Below are positions 1 to 8,172 of a DNA stretch of 64,000 nucleotides, piece after piece. The notes beneath the pieces are model-generated. The model was not told the origin of the DNA. It saw only the letters and a list, made by a program, of their open reading frames with translations, and ran no database searches. The stretch covers positions 124,001 to 188,000 of the forward strand of contig JADJHP010000004.1 in the NCBI GenBank assembly GCA_016707525.1, written 5' to 3'. Origin of the DNA: Ignavibacteriota bacterium (GTDB lineage: Bacteria; Bacteroidota; Ignavibacteria; UBA10030; UBA6906). Made by a program: the position numbers and the translations under genes. Positions within the stretch are counted from its first letter, which is position 1. Every line of letters begins with the position of its first letter.

Positions 1-1023
1 AACGCCGGAGCGTCTGCGCCTGCATTCACCTCGCAGGTCGACTATTTCATGAATACGCATGCGCCGATCGTCGGCGAGGACGGAACGGACATCCTCACAG
101 CGCCCAGCATCACGACCGACCCGTCAACGGTGACCGTCTATGAGGGTGGAGAGGCCTCATTTTCGGTTGAGGTTGCAGGTGCCGCACCGTTGTCGTACCG
201 ATGGCAGCGGAATGGTGTCGATACTCCCGGTGGGACCAGCACAACGTTCACCCTCTCAGGCGTGACCCGCGCCGACAGCGGCGCGCAGTTCCGGTGCATC
301 GCGAGCAACGGGTTTGGCAGAGACACGAGCGCCACGGTCGTCCTTCATGTGATCAAGGAACCTTCACCACCCCCGTTCGTCCTCCTGGCGGTTCATCTCT
401 TTCTGGAGGGTGCGATGGCCACAGACTCGATGCGAACAGATCTCTGCGACCATGGCCTCCTGCCCCATGCACAGCCGTTCTGCGCCATGGGTTACACGGA
501 TGCGGAGGGCGACTCGCTTGATGTGGCGCCACCGGCCGCGGTGGACTGGGTACTGGTGGAACTTCGTGGAGGGACGGCGGATTCGACCGTCCGGGCGCGG
601 CATGCGGGGTTGGTCATGAGGAATGGAGCCGTCACTGAGATCGACGGCATATCGCCCCTGAGGTTTGAAGGACTGACGTCAGGGAACTACTACATCGTGG
701 TCCGTCACAGGAACCACCTCCCCTCCATGTCGGCGGTCCCCATCGCAATGGACTCGGCGGCTGTGACCTACGACTTCCGTAGCGCAGCATCGCAGTCATA
801 CGGCGGTAGCGCCGTATCGCTCACATGCGGCAAATTCGCGATGATCGGGGGAAGTGTGGATCGAAATCGGGGCATCGGGGCGACCGATCTGGCCCGCGTG
901 CGCCAGGCGATGCCGTCAGGCCCGGCGTACCTGGATGCCGACTGTAACATGGATGGGACGGTGACGGCATCTGATCTCTCGCTGACCCGCGGCAATATCG
1001 GCCGCGTGGCCGGCATCCCCTGA
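1..1023 (+). CDS. Secreted Ig-like / dockerin-like protein, 3' end (5' truncated by window)
   Basis: The reading frame is open from the first base of the window, so the ATG at 49 is only an internal Met and the true start lies upstream. The first residues (ending SQVDYF) look like the end of a concanavalin/LamG-like beta domain, a weak impression. An Ig-like domain follows (about residues 20-100 from the ATG at 49), with the buried Trp in YRWQRNG and the DSGAQFRC strand typical of I-set folds. A beta-rich segment comes next. The last ~55 residues hold two dockerin/EF-hand-like loops, DRNRGIGATDL and DADCNMDGTVTASDL, as in the C-termini of large secreted proteins. No sorting signal of the type-9 class is obvious. 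The protein is probably extracellular or surface-bound, with unknown ligand. The gene converges on the downstream minus-strand gene. Confidence 0.75.
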   Translation, partial: NAGASAPAFTSQVDYFMNTHAPIVGEDGTDILTAPSITTDPSTVTVYEGGEASFSVEVAGAAPLSYRWQRNGVDTPGGTSTTFTLSGVTRADSGAQFRCIASNGFGRDTSATVVLHVIKEPSPPPFVLLAVHLFLEGAMATDSMRTDLCDHGLLPHAQPFCAMGYTDAEGDSLDVAPPAAVDWVLVELRGGTADSTVRARHAGLVMRNGAVTEIDGISPLRFEGLTSGNYYIVVRHRNHLPSMSAVPIAMDSAAVTYDFRSAASQSYGGSAVSLTCGKFAMIGGSVDRNRGIGATDLARVRQAMPSGPAYLDADCNMDGTVTASDLSLTRGNIGRVAGIP

Positions 1024-1044
1024 GAGGGATCCGCATTCACCTGT

Positions 1045-2460
1045 TCATTTCTCGCCTGCCGTGAAGACGGTCCAGGGATGTTCACCGCGGCTCCTCAGCA
1101 ATCCGTCCATCCAGTCGAACTGAGGATGCAGTGCCAGGAACTGGCGGGCATCGAAGGGCGTCCCGCATGCCGAACCCCAGCGTGCGGCGAACTTCATCTC
1201 CCTGGCCATCCGCGTATCGACCACTTTCGCATCCACGGTCCCGGACGGATCGAAAGGTGCCGATGTCGGATCGGTGGTATCATACTCCCAATGCGCGCAC
1301 AGCGATCGGCTCCCGAGCCGCTCCTGTTGAAGATAGGTATCGTAATGGTCCGACTCGAACGCCTTCCCGAGTGCGACGTCGATCTTTCCCCGGTTCTCCC
1401 GCATCAACTGCTTCCAGCGCACGCGGCGCGCCACATCGGAGACACGGATATCGGTCTCCCGGATGTCCGTTTCGAGGCGGAGGATCTGCCGGTTCTCGAC
1501 GAGGTTCGACCCGACGTAGAATCCGTCTTTCGTTCGCTCGAAGCCGACATTCTTGAGTCCAAGTTCGAGCCGTGCGATCTCATTCGTCTTCACATCCCCG
1601 ATCAGCCAGCCGTTCGCGTAGCCACCATTGTTGCCCTTCGTCATGATCGCACACCATTCGTCGATCGAAGATGCATACTGCGTCGCGAGGCGCATCCGGG
1701 CGAACTCCGGGACACCGGAAGGCTCGAACCCCGAAAACCCGCCGATCGTCGTTTCTGACCCGACAAGCCCGGCATCCGTGATGAAGAAATCGGTGCCGCT
1801 GTGGATCCAGCCCGGCACACCCTGCATCAGGATGCGGTGTCCTTTCGCAGGAACGATGTCGAGGATGATATTGCAGTCGGCCTCGACGTACCCCGACATC
1901 GTGTTGTGTCCGAGCACGATCCCCCCATCCTTCGTCCAACTCCCGGTCGCGATGAAACTACTGCAGCCCATCTTCGGTTTGTCAGGCGACCGCGCCCCGA
2001 TCGAGTCCTTCACCTCAGGCCACCAGTACCCGGTGAGTTCGATATTGGCATTGTAGACGAGCATCTCGGCCTTGTCCGTCCGGACACCCGCAGCACGAAG
2101 GCCTTCTGCAATGCCCGCGATCTCCGCGAGCAGTTCCTGGTCGACCTTCCCATCCAGTATCCGGCCTCCTTCGGCCAGCAGCCATTCCCACGACATGCCA
2201 CTTTCGTATTCCCACTGTCTGCGGACCTCATGCAGCGAGGAATCGATCTCGCGGGCAAGAAGATAGCCGTACTGGAACCCGCGCACCCGTGGTTCCCCTG
2301 CGATACGGAGATAGATCCAGCCGTCGCGGTCGTGCCGGTTCCCCTGCGCGACCCATTGTTCCTGTTCACGCGTGAGCTGGGGGACAGGGGCGGCAGATGC
2401 GGAGATCACTCCTGCGGCGAGGAGGATGAAGAACAGTCCGGCATGGCGGAAGAATGCCAT
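1045..2460 (-). CDS. Ntn-hydrolase of the phospholipase B-like / C45 peptidase group, secreted
   Basis: The 471-residue protein starts with a signal peptide (hydrophobic FFILLAAGVISASAA, cut near residue 23). The motif KMGCSSFIATG places a Cys at about residue 166, which fits the N-terminal nucleophile exposed by self-cleavage in phospholipase B-like and C45 acyltransferase/peptidase proteins. The following GGIVLGHNTM and the GSETTIGGFSG strand also fit this fold. Expected role: hydrolysis of an amide or ester bond in the periplasm or outside the cell; the substrate cannot be read from sequence. It is the last gene of a minus-strand set behind the rhamnosidase and the kinase-phosphatase gene, with a 124-nt gap before it that could hold its own promoter. 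The ATG at 2460 places the signal peptide at the N-terminus; no strong ribosome binding site precedes it. Confidence 0.75.
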   Translation of the reverse strand: MAFFRHAGLFFILLAAGVISASAAPVPQLTREQEQWVAQGNRHDRDGWIYLRIAGEPRVRGFQYGYLLAREIDSSLHEVRRQWEYESGMSWEWLLAEGGRILDGKVDQELLAEIAGIAEGLRAAGVRTDKAEMLVYNANIELTGYWWPEVKDSIGARSPDKPKMGCSSFIATGSWTKDGGIVLGHNTMSGYVEADCNIILDIVPAKGHRILMQGVPGWIHSGTDFFITDAGLVGSETTIGGFSGFEPSGVPEFARMRLATQYASSIDEWCAIMTKGNNGGYANGWLIGDVKTNEIARLELGLKNVGFERTKDGFYVGSNLVENRQILRLETDIRETDIRVSDVARRVRWKQLMRENRGKIDVALGKAFESDHYDTYLQQERLGSRSLCAHWEYDTTDPTSAPFDPSGTVDAKVVDTRMAREMKFAARWGSACGTPFDARQFLALHPQFDWMDGLLRSRGEHPWTVFTAGEK

Positions 2461-2584
2461 AGGATTTCCATGATTGGTGGAGGATGCGGTCGTCAGCGAA
2501 GGTAGGATTCTCCCGCACCAGAATCAAGGATGGGCAGGATCGTCAGCCGGCAGAACGTCATCTGGTAGCCGTGGGCCGAAGGTC

Positions 2585-4483
2585 TCAGGGAAATAACAGA
2601 GGGAAGACCCGTTCAAGTTGAGAGAAATCCGGAATGATGATGTCTGCCCCCGCCTCGATCAACCGGCGGCGCTTCGCTTCATTCCATCCATAGCGCCGGA
2701 CTTCATCGCTCGCCACTCCCACGGCATACCCCCCGCGCTTGTGCGTCTCCCGCATCTCCACAGGACCATCGCCGAACATGAGGATATGCGCCTGCGCGTC
2801 CTCCCCGATGCTGTTCATGATGCGTTCCAGCACCATGCGCTTGGCCTCCTTCGTCACATCCCCGACGGCCCCGTAGATCCTGCCGCCGAACAGGGCCCGG
2901 TAGCCAAGCATGTCCGCCTCACGGTCCACGTCGGTCTGGTCTGTGCCGCTCGCAAGGTACAGATGAATGCCTTTCCCTGCCAGGGCACGAAGAAGGTCCA
3001 CGGCTTTCTTGACGGTCAGGTCGGAGAGGTGAAGCTCGCCGCGTTTGAGTTTCTCCACGCGGCCTTCGACGAGGGCGAGGAGCTGGCGGTTGTACAGTTG
3101 CTTGTACCCGTATTCATCGAGAATGGATGCTTCAGGTACGCATTTGAACCTGCGCACGAGCGCAACGAGGCCTTTCATCTGAACGAGCGTCTGTATCCCT
3201 GTCGTCTGGTCGATGTATCCTCTTACTGCATCCCTGATCTCATCCTGCAGGGCAGAATCGGCCGCATCTGCCTGCCCGCCGATGATCGCCCCGATCATCA
3301 TCGGTTCCATGATGCTCTCCCAGCCCTGCCGGAGGGTGGAGATGGTCCCATCGTGATCGAAGATCACATGCGTGAACGCGCGCCCGACAGGAAGGCCGGA
3401 GATGATCTCCACGTCCATCCCATCTGCTGCGGCCGGGGTACGCGGACGGCGGGCACGGTCCGGATAATACCGGAAGTCCGGATCGGCACCTAGCGCGAGG
3501 ATCTCCTCCGGTGTCGCCGTCCCGGTCTGCAGAAGCTTCTGAACGGTCACACCTGCCACCAGGGTCCCGAGTTCCGCTGCGCGGAATGGATCTGCTCCCG
3601 CTGCGAGGCCAGCGGCGATCCCCGCAAGCATACTGTCCCCTGCTCCCACCGTATCCACCGGGCCGAGGATCAGGAGTCCGGGGATAGACCGGAAGCCCTG
3701 GTCATCGCAGACGCACACACCACGCTCCCCACGTGTGAGGAAGAGAGGCTGCTGCCACCTGGTATACAGCTCTTCCGCGATCCCGGCGATCGTTCCATCA
3801 TCTTCCCCGCCGGGGTCAGCCGTCCCTCCCCGCAGCACCCTCGTTGCCTCGGCAAGATTGATCTTGCGCATCGCGCTCCCGTACGCATCCGGATAGTGCC
3901 GTGCATCCACGATCACGCGCACTCCGGCGTGCCCGGCGATCATTGCGCGCAACGCATCGCGAACATCCGGTGTGTGGATCCCACTCAGGACCTGCTGGTT
4001 CACGATGAGGATATCCAGTGCCGGCAGCGCCTCCTCCACGGCGTGCAACAACTGATGCCGGGTAGACGGATGCAACACATTGAAATTGCCGAAGTCGAGC
4101 CGGTGCTGTTCCTTCTGGCGCTCATAGGGCTTCATGTACACATGCGTGTCCCACCCCTCCCGTTGCACAAGGAGTCCGGAGGTGTCTGCACCCAGACCAA
4201 CGAGCAATGAGCGCATTTCCACGCCGAACGGATCGTTGCCGGCCACCCCGAACACCGCGAGGTGCCGGACCCCCATCGCGAGGAGATTGGCGGCAACGTT
4301 CCCCGCACCGCCAAGCGAATACCGCTGCGTGCGCACGGGCCGGGTCGCGAGTCCCGTCTCCACTGACGCCTCGGACGCTGCCGGGTCGATGAGAAGATAG
4401 GCATCCAGACAGAAATCACCGAGGATCCCAACGCGTCCGCCCCTCACGCGCTCCAGCAGTCCCGCAAGTTCTGTAGTGTTCAC
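2585..4483 (-). CDS. PfkB-family sugar kinase fused to HAD-family phosphatase
   Basis: Two enzymes in one chain (632 aa). Residues ~1-340 are a PfkB/ribokinase fold close to the heptose-7-phosphate kinase half of RfaE/HldE: the glycine-rich SLGGAGNVAAN (about 56-66) and GAGD with catalytic Asp at ~283. Residues ~370-632 are a HAD phosphatase: DHDGT (nucleophile Asp ~376), Ser in ASGT (~512), a Lys at ~545 and FGDGPVEM (~570-577). RfaE-type proteins carry a nucleotidyltransferase at this place, so the fusion partner is unusual. I chose the GTG at 4483: it has GGAAGG about 8 nt upstream and begins 22 nt after the rhamnosidase stop, whereas the ATG at 4585 would overlap that gene by 80 nt. It probably acts on a phosphorylated sugar in the cytoplasm. 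The substrate is unknown; rhamnose- or heptose-derived sugars are possible. Confidence 0.85.
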   Translation of the reverse strand: MNTTELAGLLERVRGGRVGILGDFCLDAYLLIDPAASEASVETGLATRPVRTQRYSLGGAGNVAANLLAMGVRHLAVFGVAGNDPFGVEMRSLLVGLGADTSGLLVQREGWDTHVYMKPYERQKEQHRLDFGNFNVLHPSTRHQLLHAVEEALPALDILIVNQQVLSGIHTPDVRDALRAMIAGHAGVRVIVDARHYPDAYGSAMRKINLAEATRVLRGGTADPGGEDDGTIAGIAEELYTRWQQPLFLTRGERGVCVCDDQGFRSIPGLLILGPVDTVGAGDSMLAGIAAGLAAGADPFRAAELGTLVAGVTVQKLLQTGTATPEEILALGADPDFRYYPDRARRPRTPAAADGMDVEIISGLPVGRAFTHVIFDHDGTISTLRQGWESIMEPMMIGAIIGGQADAADSALQDEIRDAVRGYIDQTTGIQTLVQMKGLVALVRRFKCVPEASILDEYGYKQLYNRQLLALVEGRVEKLKRGELHLSDLTVKKAVDLLRALAGKGIHLYLASGTDQTDVDREADMLGYRALFGGRIYGAVGDVTKEAKRMVLERIMNSIGEDAQAHILMFGDGPVEMRETHKRGGYAVGVASDEVRRYGWNEAKRRRLIEAGADIIIPDFSQLERVFPLLFP

Positions 4484-4505
4484 ACCATCACCCTTCCACC
4501 GGTGT

Positions 4506-7268
4506 TCATCGAACGAGGAATGTATAGGAACCGGAGCCAACCGTGCACACGAGCCGGTCCTGCTCTTCCCGGAGGACGCGAACATCCTTCACCGCGGCAA
4601 GAGGCAGGTGGCCTTCAAAGACCCGTGTCCCCTGTGCGCGGGGGATATACAGCGTCGCCGTCGTGTTCACGGGCACCGTCACATCCCAGGTGAACACCTT
4701 GTTCTGCTGCGACCACCCGCTGACGGCTTCACCAAACGGGGTACGGTGCGTCGCGTGCACGGTGGTGAGGCCGGCCACCGGCGTCGGCTTCATGACGAGA
4801 TGTTTGAAACCCGGCGCTGCTGGGTCCGACGCAATGCCGGCCAGGTTCTCATACAGCCATATCACCAGGTCGCCGACAAGCATCACGTGATTGCCCGAGT
4901 TCATGCCGGGATCGGCGGTGTCCCCGTTCCACAGTTCCCAGATCGTCGTTGCCCCATTCCCCGCCATGTACCCCCAACTCGGATAGGTCGTATTCGTTAC
5001 AAACCTGTGCACGAGGTCAACCCTGCCATTCTGCGTCAGCACCCGGTTCAGCCACTGGGCGCCAACGAGTCCGGTACCCACATGCCCTTCGGTCTCATCC
5101 GTGATCTTGTGAACGAGCCGTGCGAACACGGTGCTTATGTGCTCGTCGGGCACAAGCCCGAAGGCGAGGGGGATCACGCAGGATGTCTGCGACCCGTTGG
5201 CATAGTACCCATGGCCGGCGTCAAAGAACTTCGCATGAAATCCTTTCTTCAGACGCGCGGCAAGCGCGTTGAACCGGGTTGCATCCTGCGCATTCCCTGC
5301 CGTCTCGGCGAATCCTGCCATGAGGCAGAGCTCATGATAGAAGAACGCGGTACCGAGGAGCTCTCCGGGGGTCTTGCGCATCGGGTCCTCGGAGTGGATC
5401 AACTTCGCGTCCTCCGGCGGTACGCACCAATCGCCGTAGGTATCCTTCGGCATGATGTCGTCCGTCACAAACGTACTCATATGATCGACCCACCGGACCA
5501 TGCTGCCGTAGTGGCGCCGGATGAGGCCGGAGTCCGCGTATTGCAGGAGCAACGCATGCGGAACCATGACCGTGCACCCCGCCCAGGTGGCATTGTCGTT
5601 GTACAGCGGCCAGTACGCCGGACAGAGATCACTGACACTCCCGCTCTCGCGCTGGGCATCCTCCATGTCCTGCACCCACTTCGCATAGAACGCGGCAATA
5701 TCATAGATGTACGTCGCGCCCTGGGATTCCGATGAGCGGTCGCCCATCCAACCGTGCCGTTCATCACGTTGCGGACAGTCGGTCGGGATGCTGCGGTAGT
5801 TGCCACGCACGCCCCAGACGATATTGCTGTAGATACGGTTGATGACCGGATCGGAGGTCGCGAAGGTCCCCGCGGACGCGAGATCGTCATGCACCACCCG
5901 GCCCTGGATCGTCGAGAGGTCGGGCATCCCGGGGTATCCGGTAAGCTCCACGTAGCGGAAACCATGATACGTGAACCGGGGCTCGTACACCTCCTTGCCT
6001 ATGCCGCACAGCGTATAGGTATCCGTCACCTTCGCCGTACGCAGGTTGGCCATGGAAAGCTTTCCGTCCGGCATAAGCGTCTCGGCGTGCCGCAGCGTCA
6101 CCGTCGTGCCACGCGGTCCATGCACGAACAACCTGCACCACCCCACCAGATTCTGCCCCATATCATAGATGAACGTGCCGGGCGCGATCTCCCGCATGGA
6201 AACGGGTGTGAGGGTCTGCGTGACCCTGATCGGGTTGATCATCTGGGCGCGCAGGAGACCGGCAGGTGCGGCCACGATCTCGGCCGGACGCCACGTTGCA
6301 GCGGCATACCCGGGAGAGGCCCAGCCGTCCAATTCCATCCGCGCGTCGTATTCCTCACCGTCATATTCATTGTTCGCCCGGATCGGACCGTCGGTCGTCA
6401 ATTGCCAGATACCGTCAGACACTATGCTCTCCACCGATCCATCGGCGTACTCCACCTGCATGTGCAGGCGCATCTTCGGAGAGCCGTACGAGATCATATC
6501 CACGGGCACTTTCGACCGCGGCGCAAAGAACCGGCCGTTGCCCAGGACGACGCCAAGGGCATTGCTGCCGTTCCGAAGAAGGGGCGTCACGTCGTGCGTG
6601 ACGTAGTACACCCGTTTGGTGTAATCGCTCAACGCCGGAGAAAGGACGTCATCACCGATCTTCTCACCATTGCAGTACAATTCGGAAAGTCCGAGTCCTG
6701 CCAGGTACACCACGGCCCGCCGGACGTTTGCTTTGAGCGTGAAATCTCTCCGCAGCCAGCGCGCTGGCACTCGTCTGCTTTCCGACGAATCAACGCCGTT
6801 CTCCAACCCGATCCATGAGCCCTTCCAGTCCTGGGGATCAAGAAGGCCCATCGACCACGTGGCGGTCCTGCTCCATGCACTCTCCTTCCCTTCCCGGTCC
6901 CATACGCGCACTTTCCAGTAGCATTGTACCCCCGATCGGAGCGGGGAACCGGCGTAGGGAACGAGGATGGAACGATCGGACGGAACCTTGCCGGAGTTCC
7001 AGAGATCGCCGTTGCCTTGTTCGAGAAGGGCCGGCGTCGTGGCCACGAGGACCTGGAAGGCGCTCTGGACCTGGCCACGAGTGGCGGAGGAGAGGACCCA
7101 GCTCAGGCGAGGGGTGACGGCATCGATGCCCTGCGGATCGCGCAGGTGCTCACACATCATGTCAGTGATCATCATGGTTGAAGACGGAGTGGAGGAGATC
7201 ATGAGTACCGGGAATAGTGGAAGGAAACAGACCGCAGTCGCGATCCCAAGCAGATGACGCCGGGTCAC
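4506..7268 (-). CDS. Alpha-L-rhamnosidase, GH78 family, exported
   Basis: About 920 residues. The family signature DCPQRDERHGWMGD, which contains the region of the general acid, is present, as are the N-terminal beta domains (LRDPQGIDAVTPRLSW, fibronectin-like) and the C-terminal (alpha/alpha)6-barrel region typical of bacterial GH78 enzymes. It should release terminal L-rhamnose from plant glycosides or polysaccharides. The N-terminus has TRRHLLGIATAV followed by a hydrophobic stretch, which fits a Tat-type signal peptide. Two starts are possible. GTG 7268 has AAAGGG 6-8 nt upstream and gives a short n-region. ATG 7313 adds 15 residues and would sit almost at the predicted transcription start. 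I prefer 7268. It is the first gene of the operon rhamnosidase, kinase-phosphatase, PLB-like hydrolase. Confidence 0.9.
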   Translation of the reverse strand: MTRRHLLGIATAVCFLPLFPVLMISSTPSSTMMITDMMCEHLRDPQGIDAVTPRLSWVLSSATRGQVQSAFQVLVATTPALLEQGNGDLWNSGKVPSDRSILVPYAGSPLRSGVQCYWKVRVWDREGKESAWSRTATWSMGLLDPQDWKGSWIGLENGVDSSESRRVPARWLRRDFTLKANVRRAVVYLAGLGLSELYCNGEKIGDDVLSPALSDYTKRVYYVTHDVTPLLRNGSNALGVVLGNGRFFAPRSKVPVDMISYGSPKMRLHMQVEYADGSVESIVSDGIWQLTTDGPIRANNEYDGEEYDARMELDGWASPGYAAATWRPAEIVAAPAGLLRAQMINPIRVTQTLTPVSMREIAPGTFIYDMGQNLVGWCRLFVHGPRGTTVTLRHAETLMPDGKLSMANLRTAKVTDTYTLCGIGKEVYEPRFTYHGFRYVELTGYPGMPDLSTIQGRVVHDDLASAGTFATSDPVINRIYSNIVWGVRGNYRSIPTDCPQRDERHGWMGDRSSESQGATYIYDIAAFYAKWVQDMEDAQRESGSVSDLCPAYWPLYNDNATWAGCTVMVPHALLLQYADSGLIRRHYGSMVRWVDHMSTFVTDDIMPKDTYGDWCVPPEDAKLIHSEDPMRKTPGELLGTAFFYHELCLMAGFAETAGNAQDATRFNALAARLKKGFHAKFFDAGHGYYANGSQTSCVIPLAFGLVPDEHISTVFARLVHKITDETEGHVGTGLVGAQWLNRVLTQNGRVDLVHRFVTNTTYPSWGYMAGNGATTIWELWNGDTADPGMNSGNHVMLVGDLVIWLYENLAGIASDPAAPGFKHLVMKPTPVAGLTTVHATHRTPFGEAVSGWSQQNKVFTWDVTVPVNTTATLYIPRAQGTRVFEGHLPLAAVKDVRVLREEQDRLVCTVGSGSYTFLVR

Positions 7269-7318
7269 AGGAGGCCCTTTCCGGATGGTTTCATGGAGGA
7301 AACGCGGGAACATTCTTT

Positions 7319-7347
7319 AACGTACTCACGAAACTCAGGACTTGCAA
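7319..7347 (-). promoter_or_regulatory. Promoter of the rhamnosidase operon
   Basis: On the minus strand TTGCAA (7347-7342), a 17-nt spacer and TACGTT (7324-7319). Predicted start of transcription is near 7312. It is back-to-back with the promoter of the TMEM175 gene, so the two genes share a short divergent control region. Confidence 0.5.
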
Positions 7348-7351
7348 GCCC

Positions 7352-7380
7352 TTGCGCATGGAGGACAAAAGCCGTAGTAT
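7352..7380 (+). promoter_or_regulatory. Promoter of the TMEM175-like channel gene
   Basis: TTGCGC (7352-7357), 17-nt spacer, TAGTAT (7375-7380). Predicted transcript start is near 7387, about 40 nt before the ATG. Confidence 0.45.
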
Positions 7381-7428
7381 TGCAGATTCCCACGGCTGTC
7401 AGACCCCAACCGGAGAGCGACCTCATCC

Positions 7429-8097
7429 ATGACCAATGTCCACCCGGAGTCCCGCAAGGAGTTCCAGCTCGAACGTCTCATCCTGTTCACCGACGCCGTG
7501 TTCGCGATAGCCATCACCCTCCTTATTATTGAGATCAAGGTCCCGGAATTCCACGGGGAGGAGGCGTCCGAGGCTGCGATCCTCTCGTACGTCGCACATC
7601 TGATCCCGAAGTTCGCCGGCTTCTTTGTCAGCTTCATGCTGATCGGGATGTACTGGACCCGCCATCATTTTCTTTTCGGATTCGTCATCGATTACACCCC
7701 GAAGCTTATCTGGCTGAACATGCTGTTCCTGGTGTCGATCGTGCTGATGCCATTCAGCACGGGCATCTTTGGAGAGTACTCCATTCCATCGACGATCCAC
7801 CTCAAGACCCCGCTGATCATTTACGTTGCCAATGTCTGCTTCTCGGGTGTCATGCTCTTCTTCCTCTGGCGCTATGTCGGGAACCCTGCCAATGGTGTCG
7901 CCGACCCATCGCTGCCGCAATCGGTTGTGCGGCAAGCCAAGCAACGCGCTTTCGTTGTTTCCCTGGTGTTCGGGCTCACCATCGTGGTCGCATTCATCAA
8001 TCCCTACGCCGCACGGTATTTTCCGATCCTGACACCGGCATTCCTGAAGGTGGCAAAGAGATTCAATACGCCCGCAGCGAACGGGCCCACCGACTGA
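7429..8097 (+). CDS. TMEM175-family (DUF1211) potassium channel
   Basis: 222 residues with about six hydrophobic helices. The first carries the family signature FTDAVFAIAITLLIIEI (close to the R-x3-FSDAV motif that lines the pore in TMEM175 channels), preceded by ERL as usual. Bacterial members are short, one repeat per chain, and assemble as tetramers; 222 aa is the normal size. Expected role: K+-selective leak across the inner membrane. The gene stands alone between the divergent rhamnosidase operon and gatE, with its own predicted promoter. The start at 7429 puts the motif at the usual position near residue 22. Confidence 0.88.
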   Translation: MTNVHPESRKEFQLERLILFTDAVFAIAITLLIIEIKVPEFHGEEASEAAILSYVAHLIPKFAGFFVSFMLIGMYWTRHHFLFGFVIDYTPKLIWLNMLFLVSIVLMPFSTGIFGEYSIPSTIHLKTPLIIYVANVCFSGVMLFFLWRYVGNPANGVADPSLPQSVVRQAKQRAFVVSLVFGLTIVVAFINPYAARYFPILTPAFLKVAKRFNTPAANGPTD

Positions 8098-8172
8098 GCG
8101 GTTGCATTTCCAGTGAAGTTTCAGGACATTTCGGAAAGAGCCTTCCTCGTATCTTCCCGGACCCGGTCCACC

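Noticed and set aside
4484..4585. Upstream ATG (4585) for the kinase-phosphatase gene
   Set aside because: It would overlap the rhamnosidase by 80 nt and adds residues that do not look like a signal or domain. GTG 4483 has a good ribosome binding site.
4476..5735. Plus-strand frame of 419 codons opposite the rhamnosidase
   Set aside because: Antisense shadow of the GH78 gene, with no start signal and no recognisable domain.
8113..8172. Upstream ATG (8113) for gatE
   Set aside because: It adds 20 residues outside the family's N-terminus, with no ribosome binding site. ATG 8173 or 8200 fits better.
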